Origin: Steinernema hermaphroditum
Lineage: Eukaryota; Nematoda; Chromadorea; Rhabditida; Steinernematidae
DNA length: 64,000 nt
NCBI GenBank assembly: GCA_030435675.1
Contig: CM059622.1
Location: 6,634,001-6,698,000, forward strand
Direction of reading: 5' to 3'
Positions 25,301 through 34,413 of the stretch are shown piece by piece (positions within the stretch are counted from its first letter, which is position 1; each line of letters starts with the position of its first letter). The position numbers and the translations under genes are program-made. The notes below the pieces were generated by a model, which searched no databases, was not told the DNA's origin, and saw only the letters and a list, made by a program, of their open reading frames with translations.

Positions 25301-28300
25301 GCCTTTTGTAATTAGCAAGTTCGCGTCGCCGCGTCGACCGCTCAGAGACCACGGTGACTCTCCGCCAGATTTCCCCGAAGACGTCGAATCCTCCGGAGCA
25401 TGGAGCGTTCGCTGGAGCGCGTGGTGGAGACGCGAATCGAGATGCTGGAGCGCGAGAAGGGGCGCTCCGAGGCGGAGGTGCAGGAGGACTGCGCATTCTG
25501 CCGCTCCCTCGACTGCGACATCATCTTCGCCCTCCTCTTCACCATCGTAATCATCTGTCTTCTCGTCCTCATCATGGTCTTCTGGCTGAAAGGCGTTCTC
25601 CAGTACGAAGAGTAAGTGGAGAGGTCCCCTGGAAGGCGTATTCTACCTACTTCCTGCTCGTGGTATCCTCTACTCTCCTGGGATACGGTCACCTCAAAAT
25701 AATCGTTTAATCAAATCTACTGGGACACTTCATGGGGATGAAATGATTATCTTTCCTGTCTCCGGACTTGGCGACCTTATTTAATTCTCCATCTCCGGTT
25801 GGACCCTTACTAGGCGACGCACTCGGATCCTTTCAATGGCCCCGATCATGCATTAACCTTCTAGAATGTGACCGAATATTCGACAGTTCCAAACAAAAGG
25901 GTCATTTTTCGTTTCCGATCTTCCCCAAAGCGCCGACGGGCGTCGAGCCGACCACCGAGTTGAACCTCAACGAGCCGGCGACGAACATCCAGGTCTCTCC
26001 TCAGCCATCCTCCTCTCCGTGACCGTCTTTGTTCACTGCCTAACCGAGCCTTTTCAGTGTATATACACGTTTGTCGCAGGTCAAAAACAACGCGTGAAGC
26101 TCGAGTTCGACAGCTTCGAGCTGGCCGGCACCGCAGACAAGTAGGTCTTCCGGAGTCCCGGTCCCGCGACGATGTCCTTTCAGCTGCGAACTCGAGTATG
26201 TCGACATCTACTCGGAGCTGCAGAATCCCTCCGACGACCTTCTGTCGGCACAACTCGGAGGGCGCTACTGCGGCACCGTCGCTCCCCACGTCAGAATCAG
26301 GTGAGCCTTGAGTCGGAGATCCGATCGGAAGAGGGTCAACGACGCCGTTTTTTTGTTTTCTTGAGTGCTCGACAAACAGAAGTGACGACATTTACTGGAG
26401 CTTGTCTATCGAGAATTAGGTGCAAGTGGATGAGATACCTCCACTCCTCTGCCATCCTAAAAAGGTCCTTTCCAGTCTTCACAATGTAATCGTCTTGATC
26501 TTCCACTCACGGGTAGGGAAACGCCGCGCGAATCTCAGTTTGCGTGGACGTTACCACTTCATCTCCGATGGTAAGAGGATTCCTCACTCCTACCGTAACC
26601 CGGGTCCCTTGCAGCGCGCTACAACGCCGGCACTCTCATCGGAGGCGACAGATGCGGGTTCCTCATCGAGCCAAAGAAAAAGTAAAAGCATTTTCGTCTT
26701 CATCACTTCCTTCTTTTAGACGCAAAGGACAAATCTTATCGCCTACTTATCCAGGGACATACCCCAGTGTGAGTTCCTCACTCCTCTCCCGAATACCGTA
26801 TCCCGTTCTAGAACTTTCACTGCACTTATTTGCTCAAAGGAAATCCGGGTGATCGCATCAGAATCTACTTTCGCGATTTTGACATTTACTTCGGTGGCGA
26901 ACAGTGGGTTCAGTCGTCGGACTACCGCATCCATTCTCTGCTTCCAGCTGCCCCTACGACTCGATGACCATCTACGACGGCCCCACGAATCGGAGTCCGA
27001 TAATCCGAAAAGTGTGCGGCCTGCAGCAAAGAATGGAGATGTTCTCATTTGGCTCCAACATGCTCATCGAGTTCAACACGACAAATCCCGCCAAGAGCGA
27101 TCCCAGAGGGTAAGACTACGGTATGCCTGGTCTCACCCCTAATTCTTCACAGGTTCGTGGTCGAGTTCGAGTTCTCGGACCAGTTCGTGAAGGTTCTCGA
27201 CCTCCTAGACGGCCAGAAGGGCGTCTCGCACCTCCGTGGCTCCGAATGCGACGTCCGCGTGGAGAGCAACCGCGAAACGACGCACTACATCCAGTCGCCG
27301 GCCTATCCCAACATGTACAAGACGAACACCACCTGCACGTACATCCTGGACGGCCTGCAGGGCGATCAGAACCTCGAGATGGTCATCCTCACCTTCGAGA
27401 CCTTCGCAGTGCTCTCCGATCCTCCCTCGGGGTAGCCCGAATAGTCGCCACTGGATGGAAGACGTTATTTTTAGGGTGGTGCTCACCTCGTCGGACTACG
27501 ACGAACTCGAGTGTACCCAGGCGTTCGTCGGAATCGCGACGACGGAGGCGTCGATGAAGGCGGTGATGGCCAACAACGAGGAGAGCACATACGACGCGAC
27601 GCTATGCGAGCGTTTCCAGCCAAGTGGGTTCCCCTTTTGCACTCCCTGGAACTTCTGTTCTTGTAGAGGCCGAGCAACTGGGCCCGTACTCGAGCAGAGG
27701 CCCTCGCATGGTGGTTATATTCGGCAGTGGCGACCCCATCGTCGATGACGGCCAGAAGCCCCATGGCTTCCGAGCGAAGGTGGAGTTCAAGACAGACTTC
27801 GGCATCCCCGGTGAGGCCGTCGGCGACTCCAACAAGTGTCAGTTCCGCTTCCGCACAGAGCGCGGCTTCTTCAACAGTCCGCGCTACCCAGCCAACTACC
27901 CCCTGGACACGAACTGCACCTACTTCATCCAGGCGCGTCCTGGAAAACAGATCGTCCTCTACTTCGAGCAGTTCGCCCTCCACGGCGACGAGAAGGGAAA
28001 ATACGAGTGCGTCCCCTCCCACCTCCCGACTACCGTAACCCTCCGGTTTCAGCTGCAACGACTGGCTCGAGATCTTCGATGTCTTTACGCAGAAGGACGG
28101 CACGGAGACGCTGAAGCTGCACGCGAAACACTGCGCCGGCACCTTCCCGGGCCCTACCGTATCCACGTTCGGCTCACACGAGATGCGTGTGGTCTTCAGC
28201 TCCGATTCGAGCGGGACGGCCAACGGCTTCAAGGCGTTCTACGAGGTGCGGAACGCGTTCAAAGAGGACATCCCCTCGAAGGAGGGCCTCGAGCCGCGCC

Positions 28301-29594
28301 ACTGCGGCCACCGCATCGTGGCACACTCCGACTTCGTCACGGGATCCGTCGTCTCCCCGGGCTATCCCATCAAGTACAACAAGGATGTCATCTGCGACTG
28401 GGAGGTCGTCTCGCGGCCTGGGCACCAGATCCTCCTCCGCATGGTGGGCATGGACATCGAAGGCGAGATGACCAGCTCGCACGTCTCCTGCCAGAACGCC
28501 GTCGTCCGCGTCGACAAGGACCTCCAGAACGCCGACCGCACCGACGTCCTCGAGCTCTGTGGCACCGACGCCTCCCGCGTCCGTCCCATCATCTCCACCA
28601 ACAGCTCCGTCCGCATCAGGTGCCAAGACACCCTCCTACCGTAACCCTCCGACCCTTTGCAGTTTCTTCACCTCTCCCGACAAAGTCAACGGACTCAAAG
28701 GTTTCAACTTCACGTGGACCGAAGTGCGCATTGTCGAACGTAAGCACCTCCACCACGACTACCGTAACCGTCCCCTTCAGATGAATCGGAGTGCTCCGGC
28801 GAGGACCTCTACCTCTGCACGTACACGAAGCTCTGCATCAGCGCGCGGCTCCGTTGCAATGGCGAGATCAACTGTGGCGAGCACGACGATACGGACGAGG
28901 CGCACTGTAAGTCCTCGCTCTCCCTTCGTCTCTGCACGTACCGTAACCCTTTCATTGACTAACAGGCTCTAACCACGATCTCCCCTCCGCCCGGAAGTCC
29001 TCGCCTCCCGAACTAACGCTCCTCACTACGGTCGTCGTATCTCTGTTCTGTTACTTCGTTGTGTACTAACACTCTCACAATAAATAACCTGCAGCCCTAA
29101 CACATCCGGCGACAGGGCTGAAACGAGCTTTCATGCAGGTAACAAGATGGAGAACGCCACCGACCTTCTCACGACGATCGTCGCCGCCACCTTCTCCGGC
29201 TTCATCTTCCTCTTTATATTCGGCTTCTTCTGCGTCCTCTTCAAGAAGAAGCTCGAGCGCAAGAAGAAGCTCCACCGGAGGAGAAACGCCGCCAGCGCCG
29301 CCAGTACCGGGCACCACCGCCACCAGCAGCGGCATCGCCAACGCAACCCCTACAGGTCGCCGAAGCCTGTCGCCAAGGGTCGCATCGTCGTCCACGCGAG
29401 TCCCATCGACGGCGAGACCTTCGACAACGGGTATCAACCCCACCTCCTCCCACTGTAATACACTCCTACTTTGCAGGCGAATTCCACCGCCCGCCGTGTC
29501 CCGCTTCGTCCACCACGACGTCACGGGCATCATGCCCACTCCCCCGGCGACTACCGTAACCCCATTGACAGGACTGCGCATTGACAAACTCTGA
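22394..29594 (+). CDS. lev-10: LEV-10: five-CUB, LDLa transmembrane receptor-clustering protein
   Basis: About 958 residues over 17 coding exons. Exon 22394-22520 gives a signal peptide with an eight-leucine run and ends phase 1; it joins in phase to 25865-25992, which opens CUB1 (QCDRIFDSSKQKGHF). CUB2-CUB5 run to about 28738, with paired cysteines and typical SPxYPxxYP motifs (SPTYPGTYP, SPAYPNMY, SPRYPANYP, SPGYPIKY). An LDLa module (CSGEDLYLC to DDTDEAHC) follows, then exon 29139-29430 with the membrane helix and a basic cytosolic stretch, and a final exon 29477-29594. This order is that of C. elegans LEV-10, which clusters levamisole-sensitive acetylcholine receptors at neuromuscular junctions. 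eat-18 lies inside the first coding intron. An alternative terminal exon is listed at 28966. Confidence 0.93.
23012..23896. mobile_element. Foldback-type DNA element with ~165-bp terminal inverted repeats
   Basis: The left end (ACAAGGGAACATCCCCAAG from 23012) is matched in inverse by the right end (finishing at 23896). The similarity continues ~165 bp inwards, to GCAGTCGCGACT on both sides. A second, inner inverted pair lies at about 23178-23215 and 23488-23530. No transposase frame remains, so it is non-autonomous. Two sites resembling tRNA B boxes (GTCGAACCC near 23286 and 23650) lie inside. It sits in lev-10 intron 1. Confidence 0.85.
23957..24663 (-). mobile_element. Internally deleted mariner transposon
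   Basis: Terminal inverted repeats of about 32 bp (TATTGGGTTGGAGCATAAG outward) are flanked by TA, as in mariner insertions. The minus strand keeps transposase fragments in order: a helix-turn-helix piece (KNATEAARG-like), the catalytic-domain start FLYRIVRGDEKWCLY, a later LHRLNQAIQQK block, and the C-terminal SRWEHFVDSNGEYID. Large deletions and frame breaks separate these pieces, so it cannot encode an active enzyme. It lies in lev-10 intron 1, 61 bp from the foldback element. Confidence 0.88.
24275..24511 (-). pseudogene. Mariner transposase fragment
   Basis: This open frame fuses an N-terminal HTH fragment (RRGQNATEAARG) directly to the first catalytic motif (RIVRGDEKW), skipping the linker. 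Both are typical of mariner transposases. Further fragments continue in another frame at 24243-23929. The second and third catalytic acidic residues are not in place. Confidence 0.8.
24664..25399. other. Rest of lev-10 intron 1 upstream of eat-18
   Basis: AT-rich to ~25230, then GC-rich towards the eat-18 start. No exon is evident. Noncoding 5' exons or a promoter for eat-18 would be expected here or upstream. Confidence 0.45.
25400..25615 (+). CDS. eat-18: EAT-18: small single-pass nicotinic receptor subunit/partner
   Basis: One open exon of 71 residues with stop at 25613-25615. A charged N-terminal half (MERSLERVVETRIEMLEREK) leads to two cysteines (CAFCRSLDC) and a single strongly hydrophobic helix (about residues 40-62), with a short tail KGVLQYEE. 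The length, single helix and position inside lev-10 match EAT-18, which in C. elegans is required for functional pharyngeal nicotinic receptors and shares a transcription unit with lev-10. A GTAAGT overlaps the stop region, so a longer spliced form is formally possible. The next exon (25865) belongs to lev-10 and begins in a different phase from this frame. Confidence 0.88.
   Translation: MERSLERVVETRIEMLEREKGRSEAEVQEDCAFCRSLDCDIIFALLFTIVIICLLVLIMVFWLKGVLQYEE
28966..29069 (+). CDS. lev-10: Alternative lev-10 terminal exon with a GPI-signal-like tail
   Basis: The exon follows TTGACTAACAG and is in phase with the LDLa exon ending at 28906: the leftover T completes a TGC Cys codon, closing the LDLa cysteine set exactly as the other exon (29139) does with TGT. 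It adds 34 residues, a polar spacer (SNHDLPSARKSSPPE), then LTLLTTVVVSLFCYFVVY and a stop. The hydrophobic stretch ends the protein with nothing after it, the layout of a GPI-attachment signal. AATAAA follows at about 29081. A tail-anchored or non-functional read-through form is the alternative reading. Confidence 0.72.
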
Positions 29595-29822
29595 CGAGTG
29601 TGAGCATAACAACAACAACAAACAAACAAACTCTCAATCTTCCCATTCTCCGGCCAAACGCTCTCGCTGCTCTAGGCCCACCAGGGCCACCAACGCTGCC
29701 ACCTGTTCGGCCATCTTCTTATTCGGTTGTGGAATCCGCGAGGAGAACTTCTTCCCGCACAGCTCGGCGACCGCCTCATACCTTCCGTCACTTTTCCTGT
29801 GGATCTAAGGCGTCTTCTGTTA

Positions 29823-31209
29823 CTATCTGCTATGTTCGAATAAACCCACCAAATGGTACTTCGGTCGTTCGATCTCAGCTTCGTCGCAGTACTTGTTGAG
29901 GACACACTTGGGAGAGCCGGCTCCGGCGTTCATCCTCAGGCGCTTCGGAGGGAACGAAATGTCAAAGAAGCAGATGCCGGTCTCCGGGTCCGGCTTCAGA
30001 TGGCGTTTGTGTGAGTGGCGGAGGCGCGCCTTCTTGCACTCGACGAACTTCTCTTCTCGGTTCCAGGCTTTGCATATTTCGTGCACAGTGGCGGCAAGGA
30101 CGGTCTGCCGTCCACGAGGATCGAATTCTTGCTCGCCTCCTAGTATTCTCTGGACCACGTACTTCGTGGCGGTGAAGTTCTCGTCGTATTCACAGACCTA
30201 AACAAACAGTTACCATGCGCTGACTTCATATTTCCCTACAAAGTCGAGGAAGTCTTCGATCTCTCCCTGCATGGTTTTCATTCCATCTTCTCGGAAAATC
30301 GACGGATTCGAGAGAGCCTTCCGAGCAACCATGACGGAACTGGCGCCGGTCTCTTTCCTGAACTTTTCGATATCCGCGAAACACTTCAACTGACTGGATC
30401 CACCGTTCGCGACCACCGGGATCTTTAGAACCTCTGCGATCTCTCGGATCTCTTCGTTTCTGTTCGCGTCGCCTGGTCGCTCCACTCGTCTTCTTCCGTG
30501 CACTCCGAGAGCTGCTACACCACACGCCTCAATCATCTTCGCGAACTCCAGTGTTTCCTCCCTCTGAAAGGAAGAACTTAACTTTCATTGGAACACGCAG
30601 CGCAGATCCAGTGCAAATAAAACTTACGCCATCAAGAACGCGTATCTTGCACGAAACGGGAATCTCTGCCACGGCAACAAGTGAGGTCAGAATCTGCTTG
30701 ACCTTCTCTGGCTGGCTGAGGAGAGCCGCTCCCATTCCTCCAGAGATCGAAAACGGCTTCGGACACCCCATGTTCACATCTATGGCCGCGATATCTCCTT
30801 GCCTGAACAGAACTCGATGAAATATCCTACAAAACCCGATTTCGTACGTCTTCTTGAGAACTTCCACTGCTCTGTCCGGGTCATTTGTTCCTATTTGGAG
30901 AACTAATCGAGGTTTCTCCTTGACCGGGTCGATTCTGAGCACAATATCGTTTTCTATTACATAGTCGACGGTTCCAAGTACTTCTGAAATATGACGAAGA
31001 TTACAAAATAAGAAAAATACTCACGTCTTACCGTTCTCTATTCGTTTGGACGCGATTAGCCTCTGATCTACGATCTCCTCCGTATACACGAGATCCGCGC
31101 CGTTCTTCAGCGCTAGCATGCACAACGGAGTCCTCCCTGCGCGCACCATCGGCGCAAGGATCGTTTTACCCGCATAGAACGACGAATCGCCGGCTGGGCG
31201 ACTGGTCAT
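29823..31209 (-). CDS. DUS2: tRNA-dihydrouridine synthase 2 (DUS2)
   Basis: Five exons (31209-31032, 30983-30848, 30802-30628, 30563-30240, 30197-29823) give 395 residues. The FMN-dependent TIM barrel is seen in LAPMVRAGRTPLCMLALKNGADLVYTEEIVD, then QIGTNDPDRAV, DVNMGCPKPFS (with the catalytic Cys), KIRV, GVHGRRR, PVVANGGSS and VMVARKALSNP. A C-terminal region with basic residues corresponds to the double-stranded-RNA-binding extension of DUS2. The enzyme makes dihydrouridine at position 20 of tRNAs. The ATG is immediately preceded by CAG, a trans-splice-type site. Its start is only 233 bp from the RanBP9 stop, same strand, so the two may form an operon. The last intron (46 nt) uses a weak GTAGGG donor. 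Confidence 0.93.
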
Positions 31210-31442
31210 CTGAAGAGAAACCCTTAACGCGCCATTCCTTCTCCTCTAAAAGCACTTTTAGCGGAAATCCCAGAGATATGCACACAAGCACAAAGATAGA
31301 AAATCAAAATTTATGCAAATGCCGGAGCGGATCTCTACAAATCTATGTACATTAGCGCCAAAGAATCACGTAATTGAAAGAAGGAGGTATATACAATAGT
31401 GATGACCGAAAGATAACGCGGTAAGAGAAAATCGAAGGCCAC

Positions 31443-34413
31443 TTATACGTCGTCTGCAAACTTGATCGGCTCGCTCTGGTCCAGAATCAGCTTCTTGTCG
31501 TCTTCATCGCGGAGAATCGTCCGGTCAAAGCCGTTCATCATGAAGTCTTCAACGTTAGTGAACGCGGCTCCGCCGACATTGTTCCTCTGCGCGGTCCTTT
31601 CCAGCATTTTCGCCTTCAGGAGATGCTCCGTGAGCAACGAAGTCGTTCGTTTTCCTGAGTGACCTAAACACCGAGAGATTGAACTGAAACACGCACTGGA
31701 ATCCTCATGCTTCTTCTTGTGTTCAAAAACGCCCTCTTAGCTGTTTCCATCTGCGCCGGCAGACCGGAACCGCGTCTAGCAGACGGTTTCACTTCAGCAG
31801 ACTGTTTAGACAAGCAGATAGGCAGAAGCAAATCCGAGAAAAGTTGTCTGTCTACAGTCTCGCGCATGTTTCAAGGTGGTCGGTGCAAGACCTCATCCCA
31901 AAGCGTCAAGACTACCGTACCCGCAATGAACAGAACTCACCCAGAATCGCGATGTTCAACATTTCGCTCATGTCCTGTCGTTGCTTCGGATCGAAGAGGT
32001 CGTCGTGCTTCATTTCGCTCCAGGACCGACCGACCAGAGAGAACGCTTTCTGCAAAAAGTGTTGTTTCGGGAAACGTTCCAGCAAGAGCACTCCTACATT
32101 CATCATGTCCAGTTGGACCTGAGGCGCCTGGAATGTCTGCGAGAGTTCGTGGACAGTTCTGCCGAACTCGATGATCTCCGCGAACTTCTCGAACGGCGCC
32201 ATGTCGCTCTGGGAGTACCCGTTTAAGACGCCGTCGACGACGCCGTCCGTGATGCCGTCTTCGGAATCTGAAGTAAGCACCGTCGTCGACCTCCGATGCA
32301 CTTCCCATGCTCCTACCGTAGTCCTCCTCGGCGACGACCGTCGTCGTCATCGCGTCGACAGAGACTTCCCTCTCCATCGGCTTCTGCTCCTCCTCCACGT
32401 CCTCTGGCGCCGGAGTGGCCGCCTTCCCGTTGGTCGTCTGGCCGTTCTTGATGTCCTCCTTCAGCCTTCTTACCCTGAACACGTCCTTCAGTCGTCTCAG
32501 AGGCTCTGGATACTCACGAGGCGGCGTTGCCGTTGGCCGAGGAGGAGCACGGCTTGTCGGGGTCCTCCCACGTTCTCTCGACTCCGTTAGTCCGGCGCTT
32601 CACCGTATTTCGGCTCGGATGGGGTGCCGAGTCGGAGGCCGGCCGCTTCCCTAAAAGAAATCACGTGTTCTTGCACTGGAACGCCAAAGGAGCGTTAAAA
32701 CCGGTACTCGACGAGCTGGCTGGGGCTGAGGAGCCGTTGGCGATGGAGACGGACGAACCTCGCTGCTTGGAGCGGCTCCGGCTGCGACTCCGCTTCTTGA
32801 GCATCTCGATGAACTGCTGCGTCGTCAGCATCAGCGAGAGCTCCTTGTTCGTCGCCAGCATCTCCGGCATGTCCTTCTCGAGGGCGGAGATCGTCTTGGA
32901 CACCTGTCCGTTCGCCATCATCTTCCGGAGGGCTGCAAAAGAGCGATTACTTCAGAAAATGGACTGCAGACACACCTCTCTGTTTCTCCATGAGCTCGGC
33001 GTCAGCCGGATCGAGCTCGGTGCCGTGGATCTTCGCGATCGCCTCGTAGGCTCTGGTGTAGCCCCTGTGGAGGAACCAGGAGGCACACGCCCTGCAAAGA
33101 GTCTCTAGAATCGGAGGATCGGGCGTGAATCACCTGTTCATCCACTCGTTCTTCTTCCAACTTAACCTCGTGTTCATCACCTGCCGCAGCGTCGCTCTTT
33201 GGAGCTGCTCGATGTCGGCGGCGATGTTGTAGCGGAAGGGCTTCTGGCCGAAGTTCGTGTCAATGAGGACGTCGCGCGTCTGGAGGCCGATCGTGGGGTA
33301 GAGGTCGTTCTCCGTGTTCACGTTGTCCACCGCCTTGCCCAGGTACTCTCCATTCTTGGTGAAGAAGATCTCCTTGTTCATGAAGTTGATTCCGCAACCG
33401 ATGATGTCGTTCGTCGTAAAGATGGGCCCGTATTTGATCCCGTTTCCAGAGGAGGAGAAGAAGTTGCCGTCGTCGCCGTGGTACCCATAGGAGCATTTGT
33501 CCCAGCCCGGCAGTCGGTTCAGGCTTACCGTCTTCTCGCAAAGGCCAATTCCCACGTATCTGAAGTCAGCTTTGAGTCGCCTCTTCAAGCCAAGAGCAGG
33601 CTTACCCGTTGATTCCTTGGTGGACAACGTGGATCTCGAAATAGTAAATCCCCAAAATCCGAGGGATCGGGTTATCGGCCCGTAAGGCAGCGGCGTCTTT
33701 GTGGGTTTTTCCTTCACCTAAAGGTCGTGTTCCTTCCAATTTCCAAGTTCGGGGATTACCATTGTAGCCAACTCGAAGGAAATCGGCAGAGAGGGTGAGC
33801 AATTGGAAGCGGTCATGATTGCTCCAACGCCGGGGCAGCGGATGTTTCTGAAACAGCTGTGGGCATCGGTAACCAGGGAGGCAGAAGCAGGGACGAAAAG
33901 GAGTCAGCGAAGGGTCACTTACACTGATGTCGAGCTGTGGATAGAGACGCTCCAGGCGCTCCTGGGCGAGCGTCTCGTCGGGCTCGAAGGTCATCGAGGA
34001 GAAGTTGTTGGCGGCGCCGGGGGCTTCGGGCTCCTCCGACGAGTCGTCCATGGAGTTGGCCAGCGACGAGGGCCCCCCGTCGGTGGTGGACGTCGACGAG
34101 ATCATCTCGCCGCTGCCGAAGGCGACGCCCGACCCGACCGGCGAGAACTCGTCCTCGTCCATCGGAACATCGTCGTCCATCTCAGAATCTTCTCCCTTCC
34201 GCTCTTCTTCTAGTGCTTTGGCGCGACGTCGTGTCCAAACAAAGCCGATTAGGACGAATGCTCCGCAGAAAGTCGCCGCGAAAAGAGCCTTCCACGTCGG
34301 AAACTGAAACGACCCCGGATTCAGTGGGGAGTGTGGGAGTCGGAAGTGGGAAAACGTTCGCGTCGCTATGAAAGTAGCACCGTCACGATGCTGAGATGTT
34401 TGGCAGAGGGCAT
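31443..34413 (-). CDS. RanBP9: RanBP9/10-type scaffold (SPRY, LisH-CTLH, CRA)
   Basis: A short first exon (34413-34387) joins in phase to one starting at 34303. The N-terminus contains FPTWKALFAATFCGAFVLIGFVWTRRR, a probable membrane helix not usual in this family. An acidic stretch (EMDDDVPMDEDEF) follows, then the SPRY domain (about 33830-33130; YVGIGLCEK, GYHGDDGNFFSSSGNG, IGLQTRDVLIDTNFG). LisH (ASWFLHRGYTRAYEAIAK) and CTLH (KMMANGQVSKTISALEKDMPEML, QFIEML) come next. A Ser/Arg-rich linker and the CRA domain (FAEIIEFGRTVHEL to ILGEFC) lie near the C-terminus. Family members scaffold the GID/CTLH ubiquitin ligase and bind many receptors. If translation started at ATG 34180 the helix would be lost. 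Confidence 0.88.
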
